Source: CAYSWK01 sp964434735
Lineage (GTDB): Archaea > Micrarchaeota > Micrarchaeia > Anstonellales > Bilamarchaeaceae
Assembly (NCBI GenBank): GCA_964434735.1
Contig: CAYSWK010000001.1
Span: 46,924 to 110,923, forward strand
Length of the DNA: 64,000 nt
Direction: 5' to 3'
Below are positions 43,706 to 51,983 of the stretch, one piece after another. The first letter of the stretch is position 1; each line of letters opens with the position of its first letter. The notes under the pieces were generated by a model, which was not told the DNA's origin, ran no database searches, and worked only from the letters and a program-made list of their open reading frames with translations. The position numbers and the translations under genes were made by a program.

Positions 43706-44290
43706 TTATTTTGCTTCCTTTTTAAGAAGTTTTGAAAGCTCTGATACGTGGTCGTCAATAATGGAAACTGCCCGAATAAGCATTTCCTTGACTGGCATGT
43801 GGTAAAAGCTTTCTGCCATGAATGAACATGCAGGGGTTTTCCCTTCGGTAAATTCATAGCTTACGACGCCGCATTGGTATTTTGCGTGCTTTCTTCCCGT
43901 TGCAAGAACCGCTTTTCCTTCAAGCTTTAATACTTGCTGGGGTGAAAGCGTAACAATCGGAATCTTATCACGTGCCGGAACGATTTCTGAATCAGAACTC
44001 TTAAGCATCCCTGAAAGCACTACCTGAGGACCTTGCGCGTCAAGTGAAAAGACTACTTCTGCCTCGGCAGGAACCTTACGTGGCGTGACCAGTGGAATAA
44101 GACCAACGCGGTGTGCGATGTACTCATCAAAAAGCGAGGAGGTATTGTCATAGAACGTTACCATTTCAATTGCGAATACGGGAACATGCATCATTGCATA
44201 TTTCCTGACCGTATTTGCAAAAGCAGGTGAAATGTCCTTGACTGAAAACTCCATCTTGTTTTCTTGTGCTTTTGTTATGGTAAGTTCCAT
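43706..44290 (-). CDS. rpo3: RNA polymerase subunit Rpo3 (RpoD)
   Basis: A 194-residue archaeal Rpo3, the alpha/Rpb3-like assembly subunit. The dimerisation region SPAFANTVRKYAMMHVPVFAIEMV and the following TSSLFDEYIAHRVGLIPL are typical, and the C-terminal helix (MLIRAVSIIDDHVSELSKLL) pairs with Rpo11. The Fe-S ferredoxin-like insert found in many archaea is absent, so this is the short form. It follows rps11 as in most archaea. The ATG at 44290 is favoured over the 18-base-longer frame. Confidence 0.95.
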   Translation of the reverse strand: MELTITKAQENKMEFSVKDISPAFANTVRKYAMMHVPVFAIEMVTFYDNTSSLFDEYIAHRVGLIPLVTPRKVPAEAEVVFSLDAQGPQVVLSGMLKSSDSEIVPARDKIPIVTLSPQQVLKLEGKAVLATGRKHAKYQCGVVSYEFTEGKTPACSFMAESFYHMPVKEMLIRAVSIIDDHVSELSKLLKKEAK

Positions 44291-44300
44291 GTAAGAGCCT

Positions 44301-44837
44301 CTAAACACGTCTTCCGCGGCGTCCGCCCTTTCTCTTCATCGTATCTGTTGGAATGGGAGTAACATCTTCAATACGTGCAATACGCACGCCGCTACGGGCA
44401 ACAGTTCTGACAACTGCCTGTGCACCCGAACCGGGCGTTTTTACGCCTGATCCGCCAGGTGCGCGAATACGAATGTGAACGATAGTTACGCCTTTTTCCT
44501 TAAGCTGGTTTACGACCTTAATTGCTGCCTGCATTGCTGCATAAGGCTTTCCTTCTTCACGGTCTGATTTGACAATCATGCCACCCGATGCACGTGCAAG
44601 GGTCTCTGCGCCGGATTGATCGGTTGCAGTGATGATAGTATCATTCTTTGAGGAAAATACATGCATGATTGCAACTCTCTTTTTGCGCGATGCAATAGGT
44701 ACAACTGGCGTGGAGACTACTTCTTCAACAGGGACTTCCTTTGCCACTTCTTCCTTCTTGACTTCTGGTGCAGCTTCAACGGTGTCCACTTTCTTTTCTT
44801 TCTTTGCTTTTGGTTCCTTTTTCTTTTCTGTCATCAT
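44301..44837 (-). CDS. rps11: Ribosomal protein uS11 with N-terminal extension
   Basis: A 178-residue uS11. The conserved core occupies about 50-178 (VFSSKNDTIITATDQSGAETLARASGGMIVK, then the C-terminal PIPTDTMKRKGGRRGRRV tail). The first 45 residues are a Lys/Glu/Val-rich extension not usual in uS11. GGTG precedes the ATG pair at 44837. It is the fifth gene of the operon Zn-ribbon, aEF1B, uS13, uS4, uS11, Rpo3. Confidence 0.95.
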   Translation of the reverse strand: MMTEKKKEPKAKKEKKVDTVEAAPEVKKEEVAKEVPVEEVVSTPVVPIASRKKRVAIMHVFSSKNDTIITATDQSGAETLARASGGMIVKSDREEGKPYAAMQAAIKVVNQLKEKGVTIVHIRIRAPGGSGVKTPGSGAQAVVRTVARSGVRIARIEDVTPIPTDTMKRKGGRRGRRV

Positions 44838-44845
44838 GAACACCT

Positions 44846-45427
44846 TTATGCTGCTTCTCCTTCAACAGGTGCTGCTTGAGTTGCAGCTTCAGCTACCTTT
44901 GGTTTTGCAGTTGCATCCTTCTTTGGCTGCTCCACTTGAGGAGGTGCAATATCAATTGCTTTCGAATGGGATACGCGTGCCTCTTCTTCGGCGCTTACCA
45001 AATAACTTGGACGTGATACAACGCGGCCGTCAACTGAGATAAATCCGTGAGTTATCAATTGTCTTGACTGTGCCATTGTTCGTGCAAGTCCTTTTCGCAT
45101 AACGATAGTTTGAAGCCTTCGTTCAAGAATATCCTTTACTGAAAGTGAAAGAATATCATCGATTTTTCCTTCCTTGTTAAGAATTCCAAGCTTGTTGAGC
45201 TTCGTAAGGATTTTGGGTGCATCCCTGCTTCTATCCTCATCAGTGAGCGAAAGAAGGTGACGGGCCTGGCGCCTGTATTTTTTAAGTTCTGCGCCTGCCA
45301 TCCAAAGCTCTTTCATGTTCTTAAGACCGTACGTGGTCTTGTATCCTGATTCTTCCTCAAGTCGGTCCTCATCGAAAAGACGTTTCGGTCGTTCGTATTT
45401 GTTCCTGAATTTTGGCGGGTCTCCCAT
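44846..45427 (-). CDS. rps4: Ribosomal protein uS4 with C-terminal extension
   Basis: A 193-residue archaeal uS4 starting MGDPPKFRNKYERPKRLFDEDRL, the typical archaeal N-terminus. The S4 RNA-binding motif is at about 100-155 (ERRLQTIVMRKGLARTMAQSRQLITHGFISVDGRVVSRPSYLV). The last 30 residues are an Ala/Pro/Lys-rich tail. The ATG at 45427 is the conserved start. It lies between uS13 and uS11. Confidence 0.95.
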   Translation of the reverse strand: MGDPPKFRNKYERPKRLFDEDRLEEESGYKTTYGLKNMKELWMAGAELKKYRRQARHLLSLTDEDRSRDAPKILTKLNKLGILNKEGKIDDILSLSVKDILERRLQTIVMRKGLARTMAQSRQLITHGFISVDGRVVSRPSYLVSAEEEARVSHSKAIDIAPPQVEQPKKDATAKPKVAEAATQAAPVEGEAA

Positions 45428-45443
45428 GATAATCACACTTTAA

Positions 45444-46172
45444 CTATTTTTTTGCCTCAGCTGGCTTTCCACCTGCGGCTTTTGCCGGTGCTGCTCCAGC
45501 AACTTTTGCTGGTGCGCCTGCTGCTTTTGCAGGTGCTGCTCCCCCTGCGGGTGCCGCTGCTGCTGCACCAGGTGCAGGTGCTGCACCGGGCGCTGCCTTG
45601 CTCTTCATGACACCTAATGCCATGCCAATACGTCCGGTGTTTCGGGTTCTTTGACCACGAACCTTTTGGCCGTATGCGTGGCGGTATCCTTTCCAAGTAT
45701 AAAGTTTCTTTTCACGTTCAATATCCTGTGAAGTTGCGAACATAAGGTCGCTCATGATAACGTGCCTGTTTGTACCGTCTGAAACATCTCTCTGACGGTT
45801 AAGCAAAAATGCGGGAACGTTGTGTGCCTGAAGATTGAAAAGAATCTTGTCAATCGCTTCAATCTGCTGGTCTGAAAGTTCACCGACTTGCATGTCTGGT
45901 GCAAGCTTGAGTTCTTTTGAAAGAACGTGTGATGCAGTTACTGCCAAAGTTGAGCCGATGCCTTTTACGTACCACAATGCACGCTTGAGCTTGACTGAAC
46001 CGGAAATATCACGGCCTGCGATACGAACGATACCCTTGAAGTTTTCACTGCCTTCTGCACCTTTCTTTGATGCGACGTGGCCTGCAGAGGATGGTTTCTT
46101 TTTGACATCCTTCTTTTCTTCCTTGACTTCTTTTACTTCTTTGATTTCTTTTGTTTCTTTTTCTTTAACCAT
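45444..46172 (-). CDS. rps13: Ribosomal protein uS13 with long low-complexity ends
   Basis: A 242-residue protein, far longer than the usual 150 or so. The uS13 core spans about 40-195 (FKGIVRIAGRDISGSVKLKRALWYVKGIG to YGQKVRGQRTRNTGRIG). A Lys/Glu repeat (KEIKEVKEVKEEKKDVKKK) leads, and about 45 residues of Ala/Pro/Gly/Lys repeats (APAKAAGAPAKVAGAAPAK) trail. GGTGTA precedes the ATG. It follows aEF1B by 20 bases. Confidence 0.93.
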   Translation of the reverse strand: MVKEKETKEIKEVKEVKEEKKDVKKKPSSAGHVASKKGAEGSENFKGIVRIAGRDISGSVKLKRALWYVKGIGSTLAVTASHVLSKELKLAPDMQVGELSDQQIEAIDKILFNLQAHNVPAFLLNRQRDVSDGTNRHVIMSDLMFATSQDIEREKKLYTWKGYRHAYGQKVRGQRTRNTGRIGMALGVMKSKAAPGAAPAPGAAAAAPAGGAAPAKAAGAPAKVAGAAPAKAAGGKPAEAKK

Positions 46173-46191
46173 GAATACACCTATATAAGTA

Positions 46192-46464
46192 TTATATCAA
46201 TCGTGTGACATTCTGGACATCGACTTCACTCACACTGGGTATTGCGCGAACCTTTTCCTCAAGCGCATCAACGCCGCCCTCTCCGTCGGGCATAAGAAGA
46301 ACTGCCTGAATCGCCTTGATTCCAAAACCGATATCAACAACTTTCACTGTCTGAACTTTTACATTATGAAGCTGGCCTATTCCTTTCTCAACTGCATGAA
46401 GGTCTTTTTCTTCTTGGACCGAAACACGCATTTCAACTGCAACGTTAAATTCAACCGGCTTCAT
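46192..46464 (-). CDS. ef1b: Elongation factor 1-beta (aEF1B)
   Basis: A 90-residue ferredoxin-like fold protein. The C-terminal half GIKAIQAVLLMPDGEGGVDALEEKVRAIPSVSEVDVQNVTRLI carries the aEF1B signature, including the final Arg-Leu-Ile. It is the nucleotide exchange factor for aEF1A. AAGGTG lies six bases before the ATG at 46464. It follows the small zinc-ribbon gene by ten bases, an order common in archaea. Confidence 0.9.
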   Translation of the reverse strand: MKPVEFNVAVEMRVSVQEEKDLHAVEKGIGQLHNVKVQTVKVVDIGFGIKAIQAVLLMPDGEGGVDALEEKVRAIPSVSEVDVQNVTRLI

Positions 46465-46474
46465 CAACACACCT

Positions 46475-46621
46475 TTACGGACCAACAAACCCTGATGGTG
46501 CCGAATACGGATTCTTATTCAACCTGCATTGGTTGCATCGCACAATGGTTGCGTCTGAGAATGGGTCCTTGAATGCCGCGAACAAGCGGGCTGTTTTTCC
46601 ACACGAGATACATCGTTCCAT
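46475..46621 (-). CDS. Small zinc-ribbon protein (48 aa), partly degenerate
   Basis: A 48-codon frame beginning MERCISCGKTARLF and ending NKNPYSAPSGFVGP. The position beside aEF1B and the final NPY-x-x-P-x-x-GF-x-GP pattern identify the archaeal small zinc-ribbon (DUF1610-type) family linked to translation. Family members usually have four zinc knuckles; here only CISC and CNQC remain and the other two pairs are replaced (DPFSD and YSAPSGF). It may bind one zinc or none. AGGTGAC precedes the ATG, and TTTAAATATAC at about 46705-46715 is the operon's likely TATA box. Confidence 0.8.
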   Translation of the reverse strand: MERCISCGKTARLFAAFKDPFSDATIVRCNQCRLNKNPYSAPSGFVGP

Positions 46622-46820
46622 GAAGTCACCTAGTATTGCAAATATCATCAAAGATGAAAATTCACGTCAGCAGTTACACTGGCGCGTAGAGTGATTTTAA
46701 TGATATGTATATTTAAACATAATGGGGCAGAAGAGTTTTGGGTTTAGAGTTCCGAGTTCTACCGTATGTTACAGTCAAAATAACTGGACACATGACACCG
46801 AACACGGAACACAATACTAC

Positions 46821-46968
46821 GCCCTCGTAGTTTAACCTGGATAGAATGTGACCCTGCGGAGGCTTTTTGGCTTAAGCGTCTCTTATGCCAAAAACCCTGG
46901 AAAAGGCATGAGGCACACCTCTTCCTTGCAGCAAGGTTATGACCTGGGTTCAAATCCCAGCGAGGGCA
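46821..46968 (+). tRNA. tRNA-Arg(GCG) with one intron
   Basis: Exons join into a 74-base cloverleaf. Acceptor GCCCTCG (46821-46827) pairs perfectly with CGAGGGC (46961-46967); discriminator A at 46968. D arm GTTT...GAAT with loop containing GG. Anticodon stem TGACC (46849-46853) pairs with GGTTA (46935-46939); loop CTGCGGA, anticodon GCG. T arm CTGGG-TTCAAAT-CCCAG (46944-46960). The intron, 46860-46933 (74 bases), is at the 37/38 site; CTGC in the loop pairs with GCAG just before the 3' bulge CA|A, as a bulge-helix-bulge requires. CCA is not encoded. Confidence 0.9.
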
Positions 46969-47027
46969 TTTTTATTTATAAAAATGACCGAATTGACGAA
47001 AGTCAATCAGAGGGCATTTTTATTTAT
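46962..47027 (+). repeat. 18-base direct repeat of the tRNA-Arg 3' end flanking a hairpin
   Basis: GAGGGCATTTTTATTTAT, made of the last seven bases of tRNA-Arg and the following A/T tract, occurs at 46962-46979 and again at 47010-47027. Between the copies lies the hairpin ATTGAC-GAAA-GTCAAT. This looks like the scar of an integration or a small duplication. The remaining sequence to ftsZ holds degenerate GTTTTGAGTTT-type repeats (47040-47080) and a TATA-like TTATAAAT. Confidence 0.6.
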
Positions 47028-47202
47028 CACCTTAGCGTGCCCCGTTTTGAGTTTCCCGTTTTGCCTGTAATGCCTGTTTTAAATCTTGAACGTGCTCGCA
47101 AACAAACACCTCTTCTTATAAATCTTTAGATGCACTAATAAAGTGTCTCATTCTCGCAAACAACAATATCCCCATGCGTAATGAGGACAAAAAGGTGACA
47201 CT

Positions 47203-48321
47203 ATGCCAGAACAATCCCAACCTATTCCTCAATCAACTGCAGTTGTATCAACCCGCCAGGAACGCGAAATGACAAACGATCTTGTAGGCGAAGATGCAGA
47301 GATCCTTCAATTTATAGAGGACAACAAGCAAAAGATATATATTATAGGCTCCGGGGGCTCAGGAAGCAACACAATCAACAGGCTTTTTGAAATGGGAATC
47401 CATGATGTTTCGCTCGTTGCCATGAATACGGATGCACGCCACCTGCTCAAAACTCAGTCCCATAAAAAAGTAATACTTGGAAAAAAGACTTCAAAGGGCA
47501 AAGGTGCGGGCTCCGATCCTAAAGTAGGAGAAGCATCAGCAAAGGAATCGATGGATGATATCAAAAAAGCAATCGGAGATTCCTCCCTCGTATTTATTAC
47601 CTGCGGACTTGGCGGAGGCACAGGAACCGGAAGCGCACATGTCATTGCCGAAGCGGCCAAATCAATAGGCGCGTTGACTGTTGCCGTAGTTACTATGCCC
47701 TTTGCTTCAGAAGGAAAAGTACGTATGGAAAATGCAATAGAAGGGCTTGAAAAACTCAAAAAGCACACCGATACGCTTATCGTTGTCAAAAACGACAAAC
47801 TACTTTCATTAGCTCCTGACCTTCCATTAAACACTGCCTTTAGAGTATGTGATGAAGTGTTAGCAGGAAGCGTCAAGGGAATTGTTGAACTGGTGACAAA
47901 ATCGGGGCTTGTCAATGTTGACTTTGCCGACCTTACGACCATACTTTCAAACGGCGGATTTGCAGTCATTGGGTTTGGTGAGGCGAGCATGGATGCAAAA
48001 CAGGACGACCGTGCGCGAGTTGCAGTTGAATCGGCACTTAATTCTCCTTTGCTTGATGCGGACATTTCCGGTTCTGCAAAGGCACTTATCAACGTCATTG
48101 GCGGCGAAGACATGTCTTTGAAGGAAGCAGAATATGTAGTTGCAGAAGTTGCAAAACGCATTTCCCCCCACGCACATATTATATGGGGTTCGCGTGTTGA
48201 AGAGAATATTAAAAAATCATCAATGCGCGTGCTGGTCGTAGTTACGGGAGTGCGCTTCCAAAAAGCCGAACAAACGGGCGAAAAAGAGCTTGAAAATCTT
48301 GATCTTGACCTTATTGCGTGA
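47203..48321 (+). CDS. ftsZ: Cell division GTPase FtsZ
   Basis: A 372-residue FtsZ. The nucleotide-binding glycines are seen in GSGGSGSNTINRL and in the tubulin signature CGLGGGTGTGSAH; the synergy-loop region VNVDFADLTTIL is also present. An N-terminal extension of about 45 residues precedes the GTPase core, and the C-terminus is short with an acidic tail (ENLDLDLIA). It polymerises into the division ring. GGTGAC precedes the ATG. It heads an operon with secE and spt5, an arrangement seen in many Euryarchaeota. Confidence 0.97.
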   Translation: MPEQSQPIPQSTAVVSTRQEREMTNDLVGEDAEILQFIEDNKQKIYIIGSGGSGSNTINRLFEMGIHDVSLVAMNTDARHLLKTQSHKKVILGKKTSKGKGAGSDPKVGEASAKESMDDIKKAIGDSSLVFITCGLGGGTGTGSAHVIAEAAKSIGALTVAVVTMPFASEGKVRMENAIEGLEKLKKHTDTLIVVKNDKLLSLAPDLPLNTAFRVCDEVLAGSVKGIVELVTKSGLVNVDFADLTTILSNGGFAVIGFGEASMDAKQDDRARVAVESALNSPLLDADISGSAKALINVIGGEDMSLKEAEYVVAEVAKRISPHAHIIWGSRVEENIKKSSMRVLVVVTGVRFQKAEQTGEKELENLDLDLIA

Positions 48322-48326
48322 TACCT

Positions 48327-48488
48327 ATGGATATGAAGGAAACAATACAAAAATGCATACGAATTCTGACAATTTCACGAAAGCCGACGTCGGATGAATT
48401 TGCAAAAGTTGCAAAAATTACCGCACTAGGAATGGTGGGCATTGGGCTCATCGGCATACTCGTATCGTTTATACTCACACGAATCTAA
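48327..48488 (+). CDS. secE: SecE (Sec61-gamma) subunit, 53 aa
   Basis: A 53-residue protein: an amphipathic N-terminal helix (MKETIQKCIRILTISRKPTSDEF), the conserved Lys-Pro-Thr turn and one membrane helix (ALGMVGIGLIGILVSFILT). This matches archaeal Sec61-gamma in size and order. It starts five bases after the ftsZ stop and ends 11 bases before spt5, the usual archaeal neighbour. Confidence 0.9.
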   Translation: MDMKETIQKCIRILTISRKPTSDEFAKVAKITALGMVGIGLIGILVSFILTRI

Positions 48489-48499
48489 GAGGCCAAACT

Positions 48500-48955
48500 A
48501 TGATATATACACTTCGAGTTACAGCAGGACAGGAAAAAATACTTTCACAAATGCTTTACAAGAAAGCACGCGCGGAAAAACTTGACATTTACTCCATCGT
48601 ATATGTGGAAAACGTAAAGGGGTACTTATTTGTTGAAGGTGTTGATGAAAACACCGTCATCAAGCTTATCAATAAGGTAAAGCACGTAAAGGAAGTGCTC
48701 AAAAAGGCAATCCTCATAGCCGAAATCGAAAACCTCATCAAGGCAGACAAGCCCCAAGGAATCAGCCTCCAAAACGGCGATATTGTTGAAATGTCCTCCG
48801 GGCCGTTCAAGGGTGAGCGTGCACGTGTCATCAATGTTGATGAGGCCAAGGATGAGCTTACTGTTGAACTTATGGAAGTTGCAGTGCCCATCCCGGTTAC
48901 GGTGAAAACAAAAATGATAAAACTCATCACCAAATCAGAGGATGTTGAGAGATAA
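48500..48955 (+). CDS. spt5: Transcription elongation factor Spt5
   Basis: A 151-residue archaeal Spt5/NusG. An N-terminal NGN domain (IYTLRVTAGQEKILSQMLYKKA to the helix VKHVKEVLKK) is followed by a KOW domain beginning ISLQNGDIVEMSSGPFKGERARVINVDEAKDELTVEL. It closes the RNA polymerase clamp together with Spt4. GAGG precedes the ATG. Last gene of ftsZ-secE-spt5. Confidence 0.96.
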   Translation: MIYTLRVTAGQEKILSQMLYKKARAEKLDIYSIVYVENVKGYLFVEGVDENTVIKLINKVKHVKEVLKKAILIAEIENLIKADKPQGISLQNGDIVEMSSGPFKGERARVINVDEAKDELTVELMEVAVPIPVTVKTKMIKLITKSEDVER

Positions 48956-48975
48956 TTTTTTCTTTTTTTATTTAA
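48955..48975 (+). terminator. T-rich terminator after spt5
   Basis: Two runs of six and seven T residues follow the spt5 stop, typical of archaeal intrinsic termination; the next gene is convergent. Confidence 0.55.
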
Positions 48976-49004
48976 TGATTAATCCTAAAAAACGAAACGT
49001 ATTA

Positions 49005-51917
49005 TTATTCCGGTGCGGCTTGACGCGCCTTCACCGCGGCCTTGATTTTGGCGGTTTCGTACTTTTCAAAATTGCATCGGTTAAATGAACCCCCATCGGG
49101 GAGGGAAAGTACATCAAAACATCCACGGCCACCAGGTCCGCAATCAGGATAATTATGAGCGTTTGCAACACATTCGTCATTAAGTCGTGAGGTAATAGCA
49201 GGAGGACATGCAACGTTTGTCTTGCAGGCTTCAGTATTCATAAGCCCAGCATAACGTCTCAAAAGCCCGATGCGCCCTGAAGGAGAGTTGTCATTACGGT
49301 TTGGATCGACAAAACAACGGTCGATGGAACCAAGGAAATCCTCTTGTATATCTGCTGCTTCACAATTAGTTATTTGTTCTTGGGAAGGCGAATATTCACC
49401 ATCACAATCTTGCGGGAGATCTCCCCCGATAGTAGGGGTACAAAATTCAATCATTTCCTTGACCTTTGTAACGAAATGATTTTTGATATTCTCACTTGTA
49501 CCTGGCATATTCCTTGGCCCTCCAGGAATTGAGCTAAAGTAAGAACCTGAATACCCGATGTCTGCAAGATATGCCTTCATAAAATTGACATGGATCTGAT
49601 AAACTGCAGCATAATTTTCTGAACCTGAATTAATTCCCTTGGCTTCAAAATAGGCAGTGACAATATCTTTTGCATTTTGAGATTGTGCATCCATCGCCAT
49701 TTTGAATTTGAGCGTACCAAGGCAAATATTGTCATCAGGATCAAAAGGATCAAAATAATGATCAGGACCTGAACATGTGGTTACAAACTTATACTTTGCC
49801 TGAGTCCTCCAATTGGGATCCATTTTATCAAGAATATAATCCGGATAATCAATTACTTGCATAAGTCCGTACGCACAGAATTTTTCATTCGCGTTGCGCA
49901 CTGATGGCTGCTCATTATCCTGGCAAACAGGATTATGTGTTTTAGCATCTGAAAACAACAATTCGGGTTTTGCCTGGCCTGCAAGCGCACCCGCATCTTG
50001 AGCATTAGGAACATTTCCAGGAAGATTATCTATTCCAAGCAGATTGCATACACGCGCATCAGGAATGATACTGTATTTGCATGCAGACTCTGCTGAAAAT
50101 ACCCTTTCCTCTTGGCCGTTAGGGCCGACAACCTGCTCGCCCGCACCAACCGATTCACGCCAGGTGATTGCACGCGTAAGCAACGGATCCAATTCATGGT
50201 CAGAAGAATAACTATCAAACGCAGAATAAATGGATGCCAAGTCTCCGCCACTTCCACAAAGGCCTTCTGGCGGGGGAGGCAAATTGCCATCATCGAGGTT
50301 AAAAGGAATTATATCTGAATTATCCGTAAGGCACGCATCACAGGAAACTGGAAGGCCCCCTGGCTGCACCGCCTCTATTCTTTGCGAGGTCCCGAATTTA
50401 CCATTAACCGGTTTTTTATTAAAAAGGGAACTAAAATCCTGTGAAAGATCGCAAGTAACTCCAGGAGCTGAAGCATAAACTGAGGTAAGGCCTACAATTT
50501 TTTGACTCTGACGATCTTTGGTAATGTAATCTGCTGCATACACATTTTGTGCCTGGCATCCTCCGTACCACGCATCCTTACGAGCAGTGCTCAGCATGAT
50601 TGATGAATCCTGGACAGATTCAAACGGACCGTTGAAAAGAGGGTCTGAAGCATACGGCGCCACGCCAAGTATTCCTGCACTGGGGAACTGAGGCACCACA
50701 TTCCAAAACGATGAATAGGCTTCAACAATTTTCCCCTCATCAAAAGAACAACTATATTCGGGCAGATTAAGCCTTGAACGGTCAATCTGGTAATCAAAAG
50801 GTTCAAAATGCATATACGCAATAAGTGAAGGGAAATTATTTTCAGGAGGTGCAGGCTGAACATCTTTATCGATAAAACCTGAAAGCTGTGCGTATGCCGT
50901 TGAAAGTGCAACTGCATTGTTAAATAACGCGCTTGAGGGTTTTATGAGGCACGGCGCCATGTCCGATTCAAAGAGAATACTATCTTTTGAGGAAATACCG
51001 TATATGATCATGTCAGGCCGTTCATCAACAGGAATGTCACGCATGAAATCGGCAACACGCTGAATATTTTCAGGGGTAGCTTTTTGGAACGGAATAAATG
51101 CGCCTACCAGGCATTTATTCTCACTCGTTGGTTCTGCATTATAAATGGACTGCTGGGGGTCTGAATTGTCAAATCCTGAAACTGTTCGTACACGAGGACA
51201 TTTGCCTCGAAGCACGGCAAGCTGCTCCTTAATCCTTGTTCGAACCTCCTCCTTCTTGAAATCATTATAGGTAATATTTGCTTCAGTACTGATAATTGCT
51301 GGCCCCGCATCTTTCAACGTTTCTGCAATCTTCTCTGAAGAAGCAAGAACCGCATTTGACTGCAAGAAATCCTGCTCCATATTCTTTGAAAAAAGAAGGT
51401 AAACGGGCAGGGTATTAATTCCAAGATAACAAGAGGTACGCCCTTGATCGGGAGACGCATACTCTCCGCCCTCAGGGGCAATAAGCCATTGTGTCGCCAT
51501 GGTAAGCGAATTGTAACATAAATTATTTGCTTTTGAAAAACCTTGCATGGGTGCACCAATCATGAAGTTCCTAATCGAATGCTCAGGCTTATTATTCGAA
51601 GGATCATCATCAATAAGGCGATTCAATACGTCAAGGTTAGTTTCATAATAATCCTGGCTCGTACAACTTGGATCAACATAACATGTTTTTCCTTGCAGTG
51701 ACGTAATCCCGCCCAGTATTGACTTACTGCTTGCATCACAAACAAAACAAGCACATGCGCCCGAACGGCATTCTGAATTGGTATCGAGCATGCTGCTGCC
51801 AACCTGCGTATAAAAATCGTCCTTAGCATATGCCTTATGGTAATTATTGAGCGTATCAAGACAACCAAAAATAAGGAAAAGGCTGGCAAGGGCAATAAGC
51901 AATACAGGTATCCTCAT
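49005..51917 (-). CDS. Large Cys-rich lipoprotein with lytic-transglycosylase (SLT) domain
   Basis: A 970-residue protein. The N-terminus MRIPVLLIALASLFLIFGC is a lipoprotein signal with lipobox. Several CxxC-type cysteines follow, then a long exported region. At about 555-800 sits an SLT-type domain: the predicted catalytic Glu in TRAITWRESVG (about residue 588), the GLMQV motif in AYGLMQVIDYP (about 684) and a third block FDPDDNICLGTLKFKMAM. These three motifs in this order are the lysozyme-like transglycosylase signature. The C-terminal 170 residues are Cys-rich. The middle region (about 270-430) resembles a stretch of the giant lipoprotein at 22101-26123. Archaea of this kind are not known to make peptidoglycan, so the substrate is open. 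The ATG at 51917 is preferred to the in-frame TTG at 51935. Confidence 0.8.
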   Translation of the reverse strand: MRIPVLLIALASLFLIFGCLDTLNNYHKAYAKDDFYTQVGSSMLDTNSECRSGACACFVCDASSKSILGGITSLQGKTCYVDPSCTSQDYYETNLDVLNRLIDDDPSNNKPEHSIRNFMIGAPMQGFSKANNLCYNSLTMATQWLIAPEGGEYASPDQGRTSCYLGINTLPVYLLFSKNMEQDFLQSNAVLASSEKIAETLKDAGPAIISTEANITYNDFKKEEVRTRIKEQLAVLRGKCPRVRTVSGFDNSDPQQSIYNAEPTSENKCLVGAFIPFQKATPENIQRVADFMRDIPVDERPDMIIYGISSKDSILFESDMAPCLIKPSSALFNNAVALSTAYAQLSGFIDKDVQPAPPENNFPSLIAYMHFEPFDYQIDRSRLNLPEYSCSFDEGKIVEAYSSFWNVVPQFPSAGILGVAPYASDPLFNGPFESVQDSSIMLSTARKDAWYGGCQAQNVYAADYITKDRQSQKIVGLTSVYASAPGVTCDLSQDFSSLFNKKPVNGKFGTSQRIEAVQPGGLPVSCDACLTDNSDIIPFNLDDGNLPPPPEGLCGSGGDLASIYSAFDSYSSDHELDPLLTRAITWRESVGAGEQVVGPNGQEERVFSAESACKYSIIPDARVCNLLGIDNLPGNVPNAQDAGALAGQAKPELLFSDAKTHNPVCQDNEQPSVRNANEKFCAYGLMQVIDYPDYILDKMDPNWRTQAKYKFVTTCSGPDHYFDPFDPDDNICLGTLKFKMAMDAQSQNAKDIVTAYFEAKGINSGSENYAAVYQIHVNFMKAYLADIGYSGSYFSSIPGGPRNMPGTSENIKNHFVTKVKEMIEFCTPTIGGDLPQDCDGEYSPSQEQITNCEAADIQEDFLGSIDRCFVDPNRNDNSPSGRIGLLRRYAGLMNTEACKTNVACPPAITSRLNDECVANAHNYPDCGPGGRGCFDVLSLPDGGSFNRCNFEKYETAKIKAAVKARQAAPE

Positions 51918-51983
51918 GTGCTCACGTACTAACAACTAAGAAAAAAGAGATTAAAAAGGGGGAAGGTATGGAAAACCTTCAAT

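Noticed and set aside
46962..47027. Boundary of a large tRNA-integrated element
   Set aside because: The two repeat copies are 48 bases apart and the genes on either side are core genes, so no element is present now.
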